29,877 nt of DNA from an uncultured Flavobacteriales bacterium (GTDB lineage: Bacteria; Bacteroidota; Bacteroidia; Flavobacteriales; Crocinitomicaceae). This document shows positions 6,990 to 17,400 of this stretch, piece by piece; positions within the stretch are counted from its first letter, which is position 1, and the number at the start of each line of letters is the position of its first letter. Below the pieces are notes generated by a model. It had not been told where the DNA came from. It saw nothing but the letters and a program-made list of their open reading frames with translations, and did no database searches. The DNA is taken from assembly GCA_946478775.1 (NCBI GenBank), contig CAMLDR010000030.1, positions 1 to 29,877 of the forward strand, written 5' to 3'. The position numbers and the translations under genes are program-made.

Positions 6990-9900
6990 AGCACCAAAAT
7001 CACAAGGAACCAAAAGTATTTCCTGGTTTCTACTGACTGTATTTATCTGGTCTACTTTTCAGCCGAGCTTTAGTTATGCCGGAGGGCCTACACAACCGGA
7101 AGCAAGTGCTTTTACTCCGATTGGGGTATCAGATATGGTTGACCCGTTTACAGGAGATTTTACATACAACATTCCTTTAATGGATGTGGAAGGTTATCCA
7201 ATTAATATTGCCTACAATTCAGGTGTCACCATGGATCAGGATGCTTCCTGGGTTGGGTTGGGCTGGAACCTGAATGCCGGTGCAATTACCAGGGCACTTC
7301 GGGGATTACCGGATGATTTTAACGGTGATCAGGTAGTAAAACAGTTGAGTACAAAACCAAATTTCAACATCAATATTGATGCGGGATTGGGGATAGAAAT
7401 TGCCGGTTTCAGTCTTCCTTCGGGAGGAAGTGGTGGTTTAAACCTGAATGTCGGGTTGGGATTCAATAATTATACCGGGTATAGTTCATCTACGAGTATC
7501 GGTCCAAGTTTCGATTTCGGGAAATTTTTGGGAGGAAATTTAACAGGAGGTTTTTCCTTATCCGGAAGCAGTGAGAACGGAGCTTCCTTTTCTCCGAATG
7601 TGAGTTTGAGTTATAAGGAAAAAGTAAGTGAGGCACAAGACACGAAAAGAACCGGGACGATCGGTACCGCTTTCAATTCACGTGCCGGACTACAGCAGGT
7701 CAGTTATGGGTTTAGTGCTACTAAGATTAATTACAATACCCTTGAAGAAACAATTAAGTTCAATTATTTGGGTACCGATGTCACCTTACCGGAAGGGATG
7801 AGAACAACTCCGGCTGGCAGTTCAACAGCAAGTGCCGGAGGAGCCTTTGATTTTGGGGTTTCTCAATATTTACCAACTCCTCAGCATAACAAGTTTTCCA
7901 CTTCTTCATCGTTTCGCATGAATGTTTCCGGATCACTGTTTGCTTTTGACGGCCAGGGAAACATCGGTGTATCGCTTTCGCGTTCATGGATTCCTGAGCA
8001 ATATCAGTCTATAAACGTCCCTTCTTATGGCTACCTGTTTTCACAAAACGGTTTGGGATCGACAAGCAATCAGTTGGATTTTAACCGTGATAACGACCAG
8101 GCTTTTTCAAAATACAGTGTAAATCTTCCTTCTGCATTCCAGACCTACGATCTATTCAGTGTCATGGCTCAGGGAACTGGTGGAAGTTTCCGGCCAATGA
8201 GAAATGATGTCGGGTATGTTTACGATCCCTTAAGTTCAACCTGGGATTTGGGAGCAAATGTGGGGGTAGAATTAGGTTTCGGGAACTTAACGGATATCGG
8301 TGTGGATATCGATATTCCGATTACAAATGTCACGAACGGCCCATGGTCTGAGAACAATACCCCTTTCAGCAGTTTAAGATTCAAAGGATCATCAAGTGGG
8401 AATATTGTACCGGCCTATTCGTTCACAGAAGCATCTGAAAGTTCTGTTACACGGGATGACCTGATGAATACCCAGTTTTATGGCTTGGATGTAGAACGCC
8501 TGGTACTGGCAGGTGATGCAGAATCACCTCGTTTAAATAACAGTCTGAAACAAGGGTCCACTAACAAAGCGATCACCAAAAACCAGAAAACACTTCGGGA
8601 TTACAGTAATAACAATATGTATTTCCTGAGCCGCTTCGAGGTAGAGAAAAATATGGGAGTCATTCCTTTTAACAGTGGGAATTTATTTTTGAATGCAAAG
8701 CCTTACCATATCGGAGAGATCACCCAATTGGGACAGGACGGAAGAAGGTATGTGTTTGCTATGCCGGTTTATAACCATTTCCAGGAAGATGTCACATTTG
8801 CTACTGGTGAAGGACTTTACGGCGGCGGCGGAATTGCTTACCCGGATAACCAAAGCGGTTTGTTGACCGATGTTAATATCCCAGGAGATGCGTCAACCTC
8901 CAATGAACATGGTATTGACCATTATTTCAGCAGCACCAAAATGCCTCCTTATGCACACTCTTTCATGCTTTCAGCTGTTTTGAGTGATGATTATGTGGAT
9001 TCTGATGGAATGCAAGGGCCAAGTAAAAATGATTTGGGGTCATACGTTGCATTTGATTATAAAACCGTAGCTGGTCACGAATGGAGAACACCCATTCAGG
9101 GAAATTCAGCTTATCACAACGAAGGAATGCGTTCGGACAAAACGGACGACAAGGGAAGTTTTGTACATGGAAAGAAAGACTTGAAATACTTACAGACAAT
9201 TAAAACAAAGAATTACGTAGCTGTTTTTGTAACAGAAGATCGACACGATGGAAGAAGTGCAGCGGGAAGGAGCGGCGGCTTGAATAGCTCACCGAGCTCG
9301 AGTACACAACTTCTTCGAAGCATCACCTTGTATACGCGATCCGAATACGAAGCAAATGAATTGAACCTTGCAAACGCAACTCCTGTTCAAAAAGTAGAAT
9401 TCGAATACGATTACAGCTTGTGTAGAAAGTATCCCGGAAATGATCAAACTACCCCGGGGAATAACAATCTGCTTGAAACGGGTAAATTAACCCTTAAGAA
9501 AATCATCTTCTCCTACCAGAATTCCAAAAAGATGAAGCGCCGCTATTACGAGTTCAATTACGGGGCAACAGGTACTCCTTCCAATCCTGAATATAATTTA
9601 AAAGGATCAGACAGATGGGGAACCTATAAAGCACCGGTTTCGGGATCCGAGAATTCTCTCACAGATCCTTTAAATAATTCAGATTTTCCCTATTCGGTTC
9701 AGGATGAAACCACGGCAAATGCAAATGCAGGTGCATGGTGCTTGAACAGAATTGAACTGCCTTCCGGTGGAGAGATTAATGTAGAATACGAATCGGATGA
9801 TTATGCGTATGTGCAGCATAAAAAGGCCGGACAAATGTTTAAAATTGCCGGACTTTATTGGTCGGATTCAGATACACGCGGTGTTTCAAGTACCGGACAG

Positions 9901-12699
9901 GCTTCCATACAGTCACTGGTTGGATCAAACACCAATCCGGAATTACTTTTTGAATTGAATAATCCAACAGATGATCCCCGTTCTTATTGTAGTGCCGGGC
10001 AGCAACTCTATTTCAGGGTTTTATCTGAACTTATACCAACAGGAAGTGGCTTCAAAGGAAAAACCGAATTTGTTTCCGGATACGGTATTGTGGAAAGCGT
10101 AGCCTCGACTCCTTTTGTAAGTGGAACGAAATCGTACGGAAGAATCAAGTTAAAAGGGGAAAAACTAAAGGATATAGAAACTTCTGCGGACTATAGCCCT
10201 ATTATTACACAATCCATCTTATTTGGCCGCACGCAGCTTTCCAGAACGATCAATAACAATTTTACACCAAGCGGTGAGTCAGGTGAAAGTGAGCAAGCGG
10301 TAATCAGCTTTGTGAATGCAACAGTTAACATGCTGACCAGTTTCAAAGAATTGGTTACCGGCCCTAGTAAAGCAATTTATGACCAGGGTAAAGGACAAAG
10401 TATCGTAATCAATAAATCCTGGATGCGATTGACTTGTCCGAATGGCAGAAAATTCGGAGGAGGAAGCAGGGTGCATGCCATCAAGATCAATGACAACTGG
10501 AACGCTATGAACTCAGACGCACCTTCCAGTGAATACGGCCAGATCTACGAATATGTTTTGGAAGACGGAACTTCTTCCGGAGTAGCTTCTTATGAACCGC
10601 AATTGGGTGGAGACGAAAACCCATGGCATACGGCATATATTGTGAATAACAAACGCCGTTTGGCAATGGATGATAAAATGTATATCGATGATCCGATCAT
10701 GGAATCTCAGTTCCCATCACCCAATGTCGGTTACTCGAGAGTAGTCATCAAAGATTTGCCGCATGAAGGTGTTAAGCGAACTGCTACCGGTAAAGTCGTG
10801 AAAGAATTCTACACGGCAAGGGATTTCCCTACTATTGTAAAAAGAACGGAGGTGGACATGCTTACAGATCACAGTTTGTTCCCGATCGGACCAAAATACC
10901 AATACCTGACTGCAAACCAAGGCTTTTCTATTGAGCTGAATAATATGCACGGGAAAACCAAAAAGGAAAGCGTGTATGGAGAAGATCAGACAAAACCGTT
11001 ATCAACTGTTGAGTATTATTATAAGAGTGAGGACCTGAATTTAGATGGGGTTGCCAATAAGCGTCTGAAAAATGACATTACGGTGATTGATGAGAAAGGA
11101 GTTACTTCTTCAGCCAAAGTAGGTATTCGCTATGATGCAGTAGCCGATTTCAGAGAGAGTGAAACCAAATCGCGTGTGCCTAAGATCCATATCAATACCA
11201 ACAGTTTCTTACTGGCGATGCTTGCTATTACAGTTCCGCCTGTATATCCCGGCTACGACCAGACAACAAACCGCTTCAGAAGCGCCACGATGAATAAAAC
11301 CATCAACCGTTTTGCGGTATTGGATAAAGTTGTTGCCAACCAGGATGGAAGCATTGTGGAAACCAATAACCTGGCTTTCGATGCAAATACTGGTGAAGTC
11401 TTGGTAACACAGACAACTACCAACTTCAACGACAAAGTATACTCCCTGAATTACCCTGCTTATTGGAAATACGCGGCATTCGGTCAATCTTCGAAGAATA
11501 TTTTGTATTCCTATAAAGCAGCCCATGTGACCAACAATGGTTTTGCCGCTATTCCAAGCTCATATAATCATTTTGCCGAGGGAGATGAAGTTTCCGTAAC
11601 CATTGGTTCTGATGTTAAAAAAGGCTGGGTAGTGGATGTTGCTTCCAGCGGAATCCGCATTGTGAAGAATGACGGTACACCATTTACCGGAAGCAATGCT
11701 ACGATCAAAATCCTTAGATCGGGTCACAGGAATAAGCAAACGACTTCTATGGCGAGTATGACCTCATTCAGTAATCCATTGAATGGGATCAATACCAATC
11801 AGTTTACCAATGTGTTGAATGCAGGAGCTATTGAGTTCGGACAAGACTGGAGAACTTATTGTGATTGTTTTTCTACAGCGGCTAATCCATATTTGATCGG
11901 AACGAAAGGTACCTGGAGGCCGATCAGGTCATATACTTATTTAACGGAACGTACCCAGACAAATTACGATGGAAATACAAATATCCGAAAGGATGGTGTG
12001 TTCAAAGCTTATGCTCCGTTTTATAAATTGGGGAATGGTACCTGGGAGAAAAACGGGCAAAACTGGACTTTTGTTTCAGAAGTAACGGAATTCTCACCGA
12101 ATGGAATGACTTTGGAAACGAGAGATGCTTTAGGAAGGTATTCTTCCAGCTTGTTTAGTTATAATGGTACACTAACGTCTGCTGTTGCTGCGAATGCCAA
12201 AGGAACACAGATTGCAAGCGGTAGTTTTGAAGACCTGGCTTATACGAATTGTATGGATCAAAATTTCTTTGCAAAAGCAAAGATTGGTGCGGTAAATAAC
12301 CTTGTAAATATACCTTCGGGGTCACTTTCTACCACAAATGCCCACACAGGCAAAACGAGTATTAAAGTAACGCCAAGTACTAAGGTGAAATTTGAGAATG
12401 TTGTCACAGTATGTACCGTTTCTCCGCCATGTTTCATGTTGTTAAATTGTACTGCAGGAGGAGCGAGTTGCACATTGATCACTATTACCGGTGGAACAGC
12501 TCCTTATGTGATGGAATATGAGGCGGTGGGTTCTGCAAGTGCTGAAATGACAACTGCTACACAGATTACTCCAACAATCAGTACAGCTTCCAATTCAAAC
12601 AGTTTACTAATAACAGTTACCGATGCTACTGGTTGTAAAGCGGCCAAAAAATACAGTGTTTCGGGAGGAACGGTTAGTATACAAAACATTCAATTTTAA
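6982..12699 (+). CDS. SpvB/Tc-type Rhs shell protein (1905 aa), lacking the usual C-terminal end
   Basis: The signal peptide spans about residues 1-32 (hydrophobic WFLLTVFIWSTF, cut near SYAGG). Residues 45-135 show the SpvB/TcB-like entry motif: PIGVSDMVDPFTGDFTYNIPL, then IAYNSGVTMDQDASWVGLGW with NLNAGAITRALRGLPDDF. A long Gly/Ser-rich beta region follows. Later come YD-repeat-like strands (VEFEYDYSLCRKY, RRYYEFNYG) and GGEINVEYESDDYAYV. In the Bacteroidota relatives I know, AVAANAKGTQ...FEDLAYTN leads into a carbohydrate-binding-like module and an EYDEEGKLIRVKKETE end. Here that end is absent. Instead, the last 70 residues resemble one SprB-type repeat (TITGGTAPY ... TVTDATGC). The missing end is encoded by the next gene. 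Proteins of this kind form beta-strand cocoons around toxins. The gene overlaps the preceding one by 8 bp. Confidence 0.85.
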   Translation: MNKAPKSQGTKSISWFLLTVFIWSTFQPSFSYAGGPTQPEASAFTPIGVSDMVDPFTGDFTYNIPLMDVEGYPINIAYNSGVTMDQDASWVGLGWNLNAGAITRALRGLPDDFNGDQVVKQLSTKPNFNINIDAGLGIEIAGFSLPSGGSGGLNLNVGLGFNNYTGYSSSTSIGPSFDFGKFLGGNLTGGFSLSGSSENGASFSPNVSLSYKEKVSEAQDTKRTGTIGTAFNSRAGLQQVSYGFSATKINYNTLEETIKFNYLGTDVTLPEGMRTTPAGSSTASAGGAFDFGVSQYLPTPQHNKFSTSSSFRMNVSGSLFAFDGQGNIGVSLSRSWIPEQYQSINVPSYGYLFSQNGLGSTSNQLDFNRDNDQAFSKYSVNLPSAFQTYDLFSVMAQGTGGSFRPMRNDVGYVYDPLSSTWDLGANVGVELGFGNLTDIGVDIDIPITNVTNGPWSENNTPFSSLRFKGSSSGNIVPAYSFTEASESSVTRDDLMNTQFYGLDVERLVLAGDAESPRLNNSLKQGSTNKAITKNQKTLRDYSNNNMYFLSRFEVEKNMGVIPFNSGNLFLNAKPYHIGEITQLGQDGRRYVFAMPVYNHFQEDVTFATGEGLYGGGGIAYPDNQSGLLTDVNIPGDASTSNEHGIDHYFSSTKMPPYAHSFMLSAVLSDDYVDSDGMQGPSKNDLGSYVAFDYKTVAGHEWRTPIQGNSAYHNEGMRSDKTDDKGSFVHGKKDLKYLQTIKTKNYVAVFVTEDRHDGRSAAGRSGGLNSSPSSSTQLLRSITLYTRSEYEANELNLANATPVQKVEFEYDYSLCRKYPGNDQTTPGNNNLLETGKLTLKKIIFSYQNSKKMKRRYYEFNYGATGTPSNPEYNLKGSDRWGTYKAPVSGSENSLTDPLNNSDFPYSVQDETTANANAGAWCLNRIELPSGGEINVEYESDDYAYVQHKKAGQMFKIAGLYWSDSDTRGVSSTGQASIQSLVGSNTNPELLFELNNPTDDPRSYCSAGQQLYFRVLSELIPTGSGFKGKTEFVSGYGIVESVASTPFVSGTKSYGRIKLKGEKLKDIETSADYSPIITQSILFGRTQLSRTINNNFTPSGESGESEQAVISFVNATVNMLTSFKELVTGPSKAIYDQGKGQSIVINKSWMRLTCPNGRKFGGGSRVHAIKINDNWNAMNSDAPSSEYGQIYEYVLEDGTSSGVASYEPQLGGDENPWHTAYIVNNKRRLAMDDKMYIDDPIMESQFPSPNVGYSRVVIKDLPHEGVKRTATGKVVKEFYTARDFPTIVKRTEVDMLTDHSLFPIGPKYQYLTANQGFSIELNNMHGKTKKESVYGEDQTKPLSTVEYYYKSEDLNLDGVANKRLKNDITVIDEKGVTSSAKVGIRYDAVADFRESETKSRVPKIHINTNSFLLAMLAITVPPVYPGYDQTTNRFRSATMNKTINRFAVLDKVVANQDGSIVETNNLAFDANTGEVLVTQTTTNFNDKVYSLNYPAYWKYAAFGQSSKNILYSYKAAHVTNNGFAAIPSSYNHFAEGDEVSVTIGSDVKKGWVVDVASSGIRIVKNDGTPFTGSNATIKILRSGHRNKQTTSMASMTSFSNPLNGINTNQFTNVLNAGAIEFGQDWRTYCDCFSTAANPYLIGTKGTWRPIRSYTYLTERTQTNYDGNTNIRKDGVFKAYAPFYKLGNGTWEKNGQNWTFVSEVTEFSPNGMTLETRDALGRYSSSLFSYNGTLTSAVAANAKGTQIASGSFEDLAYTNCMDQNFFAKAKIGAVNNLVNIPSGSLSTTNAHTGKTSIKVTPSTKVKFENVVTVCTVSPPCFMLLNCTAGGASCTLITITGGTAPYVMEYEAVGSASAEMTTATQITPTISTASNSNSLLITVTDATGCKAAKKYSVSGGTVSIQNIQF

Positions 12700-12714
12700 T
12701 CTAAGACTTTGATC

Positions 12715-13689
12715 ATGAAATACCTTGTAAGCTTTTTAATGTTGTTGAATGTCCTGGGTTCTTTCGGACAAGATACTTTACGCAATTTCACCCCGAATCG
12801 TGCCTGGCGTATGTGTTCAAATCCTTCAACAGCATTGTACGGACCTGCTGCCGGAACGATCTGTAATAATAATCAGACCAAGCAATATTATATTTTTATT
12901 CCCGCGGATAATATGACCCTCAGCGGAGCAATTCTTAATTTTAGAGGCTATGCAAATTCAGGAACAGGAACACCCGTTACGACCAGTTTTAAGATGTATG
13001 GTCCTTTCAATCCAAATGAAGATTATGCAAGTTTGATCGAGAATAATGCCGTAACTCCTTATTTAACCGGAGCGGCTACATCTGCTCAACAAAACTTGTC
13101 GGGCTCTTTTACAGCGTTTAAACACTATGTACTGGAAGTAACTTCTCAATCATGTTCCGGAAGGGTGGCTTTTGGTGGAACTTATTCTTTTGTGTGCAGG
13201 CCGCGTGTAGATTGTGAAAACTGCATTCCTAAATTTCAACCTACAAACGGGGAATACGTCGTTACCGGTTGGGTAAAAGAAAGTGCAGGCCAGGCAAAAA
13301 CATCCTACGACCAATGTCAAATGAAAGTCATTGCCAACAGTACCCCGACTGATATTCCGGTTTCAGGGCAGATTGTAGATGGCTGGCAGCGAATGGAAAA
13401 AGTTGTTACAGGGAGTCCCGGTGGAGATTTTGCGATTGAACTTAGTGCGCTAAGCGGAGAATGTTATTTTGATGATATCCGGGTGATTCCTTTTGAGGGT
13501 TCGATGGTAAGTTATGTATACGATCCGGTTACCATGCGCTTAATTGCTGAATTAGACGAGCGGAATTATGCGAAAATCTACGAATACGATGAAGAAGGAA
13601 AGCTAATCCGGGTGAAGAAAGAAACCGAGAAAGGCATCATGACCATCCAGGAGAACCGGGAAAATTCATCCTCAAAAGATAATTATTAG
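12715..13689 (+). CDS. Secreted protein equivalent to the C-terminal end of an SpvB-like Rhs shell protein
   Basis: This 324-aa protein starts at ATG 12715; a TTG 6 bp earlier is less likely. The signal peptide is MKYLVSFLMLLNVLGSFGQ. Residues about 20-155 are an unassigned beta-rich domain. Residues about 165-260 look like a carbohydrate-binding jelly roll (GEYVVTGWVKES, GWQRMEKVVTG, CYFDDIRVIPFEG). The end, SYVYDPVTMRLIAELDE then YAKIYEYDEEGKLIRVKKE and TEKGIMTIQE, is the typical C-terminal signature of full-length Bacteroidota SpvB-like Rhs proteins as I know them. Here it stands as a separately exported protein, 15 bp behind the 1905-aa gene. It presumably completes the shell non-covalently. 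Confidence 0.78.
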   Translation: MKYLVSFLMLLNVLGSFGQDTLRNFTPNRAWRMCSNPSTALYGPAAGTICNNNQTKQYYIFIPADNMTLSGAILNFRGYANSGTGTPVTTSFKMYGPFNPNEDYASLIENNAVTPYLTGAATSAQQNLSGSFTAFKHYVLEVTSQSCSGRVAFGGTYSFVCRPRVDCENCIPKFQPTNGEYVVTGWVKESAGQAKTSYDQCQMKVIANSTPTDIPVSGQIVDGWQRMEKVVTGSPGGDFAIELSALSGECYFDDIRVIPFEGSMVSYVYDPVTMRLIAELDERNYAKIYEYDEEGKLIRVKKETEKGIMTIQENRENSSSKDNY

Positions 13690-13693
13690 TCCT

Positions 13694-14428
13694 ATGAAGA
13701 TCAGCATAGCAATCATATGTTCATTCCTGTCCTTAATGGGAATTTCACAGGAACGAAAAACACTGGATGCCAAATCATTCAATGCGGAAATGGTAGTTCT
13801 TGGCAAAAAAATGAATGCCGAGATGATTTCGTGTAAGTTCAAAAAAGAAGTGTTTAAAGACATTAAGTCTTCCGAGGTTATAGAATCGGGCTTTGGTGAG
13901 ATTATTCGCGGCAAAGGCCTGGAATATAAAATGATCAATCCCGGAATGATCAGTTTCCAAACGAATGAACTGAATGTGGTGGTAGATTCACTCGATAAGA
14001 TTGTTTATATCAGCAGCATTGATTCTTCCATGAGACAAGTAGCACAGATGCAGCAGATTCCTGCAGATGCTTTGAAAGGCTATAAATTGGAAAAGCTCAT
14101 TTATCCGACCTATTATGTGTTAAGAGCCGAACCGGAAAATGCATCCTTGGGTATCCTGGAATTCTATGTTCGCGCCGAGTCAAAGGAACTATACAAATTG
14201 AATATTTATTATCCACCGGGAAATTACTTTTCGGAATCCATGGATGATGAAACATTGGAATCTCCTTACTTGAGCATCATTTATGAACCAATGAAAAAGC
14301 TAAAAGCAACCGTCAACTTGATTTCACTTGAGAATATTTTGGAGAAAACAGGTACGGATGAATACAAATTGTCACCTAACATGCAGGGCTTCCAATTAAA
14401 GGATTCCCGCTATAAATCAACTAAATAA
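13694..14428 (+). CDS. Secreted protein of unknown function between the Rhs genes
   Basis: This 244-aa protein starts at ATG 13694, four bases after the preceding stop. It has a Sec signal peptide (MKISIAIICSFLSLMGISQ). The mature part is mixed alpha/beta with one cysteine (MISCKFKK). It has strand-rich stretches such as IYYPPGNYFSESMDDE and LSIIYEPMKKLKATV. The overall look is of a small periplasmic fold that might bind a hydrophobic or extended partner, but no family is recognised. It is followed after 8 bp by the 4220-aa Rhs gene, so a chaperone or assembly factor for the giant protein is a reasonable guess, not shown by the sequence. Confidence 0.7.
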   Translation: MKISIAIICSFLSLMGISQERKTLDAKSFNAEMVVLGKKMNAEMISCKFKKEVFKDIKSSEVIESGFGEIIRGKGLEYKMINPGMISFQTNELNVVVDSLDKIVYISSIDSSMRQVAQMQQIPADALKGYKLEKLIYPTYYVLRAEPENASLGILEFYVRAESKELYKLNIYYPPGNYFSESMDDETLESPYLSIIYEPMKKLKATVNLISLENILEKTGTDEYKLSPNMQGFQLKDSRYKSTK

Positions 14429-14436
14429 TCGGATCT

Positions 14437-17400
14437 ATGTTACTATTAAGATTCATACCACTAGTTATTATTCTCCTGATTGGTTTTAGGAGCCATGCGG
14501 TAATATTACCCCATCAGCCGACAGTATTGACCGGGGCTACCACCTTTGGATCAACTTTCATTACTCCTCCGGGTTGGGGAACTACTAACATCACGGATCT
14601 GACGCGTAAAGGAGTCATCACGCTGGGTGTTGATCACCATTACCTTTATGCGGTTAACCAGTCTGTAACGGAAGTAACTTTGTCCATAGTCCCTTATACC
14701 ACCGCAGGCGGTTCACCAGGTTCAACTATATCCAAAGTACTGAAAGTATCCTATTATCCGATTGATTCATTGACTTATATGGATGAGCATACCGTTACGA
14801 TTGATAATGTGGAACAAATGGATATTACCATTACACAAGTTAAGGTAAATGGAGTGGTTCAAACAGGGATGCCGGCCAACCTCTACTTGCAGGGAGACGT
14901 ATTTGTAGACCGTATTTATGGGTTTACCACGATGGTAGATTTTAATACGTATAATTTAGTCGTTGCGGACATAGATTGGAATTCTGATTGTGATTCAGAG
15001 GAACTTGCTGATGAAGCAATTATTTCCTGGGATGCAGTGGACCGTGCGGAAGAGTACCAACTGGAATGGACTTATGTGAATACAGTGGATCTTGGGAGCA
15101 CTGATATTTCCAACCTGGAAATTGATTTTCGGAATAATTCTACGCGTATTTCAACCTCAGATTTGAGTTATAAGGTCACCTTGCGTTTTGATCAGGGAAT
15201 TCTGGTCTTTCGCGTCCGCGCCGTGGGAAGGTCTTCTTCGACTCCCTACCATTTTATGTATTCCAAATGGTCTTTGGAGGATATTGAAATAATGGGAAGT
15301 GTGCCTGCTTCAGCAAAAAAGGAAACCGTGCCGTTTGATATCAAAAAGAACTGGCAATACAGTGCAACTTATGCCGAAGAAGGAAAGAAAAAAGAGGTCC
15401 TCTCATTCTACGACGGATCTTTGAGAAACCGCCAAATGGTTACGAAGATTAGTACGGACCACAATACCATTGTGGGTGAAACCATCTATGACCATCAGGG
15501 TCGACCAGTTATCCAGGTATTGCCTGTTCCTGCTCCGGACCCAACTGAGAATTGTTCACCGGAGGTGGAAGAGAATTCACTGAGATTCTTTCCTAACTTC
15601 AATAAAAATGCTGCAGATAACGGATATTCCAAAGCAGATTTTGATGTTACCAGCGAAGATGGATGTAATCCATTGGAAGTGGGAACAATGAGCGATGCTT
15701 CAGGAGCAGCTAACTATTATTCAACTACCAATGTAAATACTGCCGGAAGCCAGGGATATGTTCCGGATGCAAATGGTTATCCCTTCAGTCAGGTGGAATA
15801 CATGCCTGATAATACCGGAAGAATCCGCACGCAAGGGGGTGTTGGAAAAGAATTCCAGCTGGCAACAGATGAACCTAGCCATGCTACGCAGTATTTCTAT
15901 GCACATCCGTTCCAGGAGCAGCTAGATAGATTGTTCGGTTCGGAAGTTGGAGATGCGGCGCACTACCAAAAGAATATGGTGGTAGACCCAAATGGGCAGG
16001 TGAGCGTTTCATACCTGGACCAGGAAGGAAGAGTGGTTGCAACCTCTTTGGCAGGTGAGACTCCTGATAATATGATCGAACTTACATCTTTAGCTGAAAT
16101 CGCCCCGTTGACAGTAGATTTGTTTGCAAAAGACGCCAACGGAAATTCAACTTCCAACAAATTATCCTTTGACGGAATGTCGAAAGAATTTAATCAAACA
16201 ATTTCGTTAAGTGCCGCTTCAGATGTTACAATCAGCTACGATATCGAGGTTCCGGCATACACCAATAGTTGTTTGGGGAGTTTGTGTTTGAATTGTGTTT
16301 ATGATTTGTCGATTGAAGTAAGAGACTTGTGTGGAGACTTAAAAAGTCCGGTAGCCCTTTCACCCAGATTAACGGGACGTTTTAATACCGGTTCAGGTGG
16401 TGAAATTACCTTTAAAACAGATTGTGCAACGTATGATTACGATAACACTTTTGTTATTGAAAACCTTCCCGTGGGAACTTACCAGATTACGAAAACATTA
16501 AGCGTAAACCAGGATGCATTGGAAGCTTACCTGCAAATGTATACGGACCCAGTTAATGGGATCAATACTTGCTTTGATACTTACCCGGAAATCCTGGAAG
16601 AAGTAGGGGAAAGTTCCAATATAGATGATTGTTTGGAAGATTACAATTGCGCCGATTGTGTTTCTAACCTGGGAAGTTTATTGGAGTATACGCAGGGAGG
16701 CGGCACCGAAGCGGCCTATTACGAAGAATTAGCAGCTTGCAATGCGCCTTGTAAAGGAGCTTCTTATTACGAAAATATGAGAGATATCCTGATGATGGAC
16801 GTGCGCCCGGATGGACAGTACGGACAGTATCTGAATAACCAGGGGGCTGTTGCGGTGAGCCTTCACCCGCTTTCGGTATTGAATGTTTCCAACGTATTAC
16901 CAAGATCTACGAATACCTTGCCTTCTAATGCGAATGCGCACTGGAGAAATCCGAAATACGATGTGGAAACAACAATCCAACCGTATTATTTTGATGAAGA
17001 CGGTGTGACGCGTTCCCGCATTCCTTTGACGGACGTGATATTAACAGGACTTACAAGTTCATCTCCTGCATTGTCTTCCACACTGGTTTTAGGAACAAAT
17101 ATCTTCCTGAATAATGCAAGTGGAGAGTATTATACTTATCCGCAGTACCTGAATTCTGTAAACGATTTCATCAGTTATTACCATCTGAATCCGCAATGGG
17201 CGAATTCATTGGTTCATTGGCATCCGGAGTATCCTTACTTGAAAAAATACAAAGAGTATTATGTTAAAGCTAATCCGGCTGATCCGTATTCATCCGAATC
17301 ATTTGATCAATATATGGTTAGTATCAATACCTGGAGTGATGCACAAACTGCCGGGTTTATCAATTCAATGACGGGATCAGTGAATGCACGCGTAAATCAT

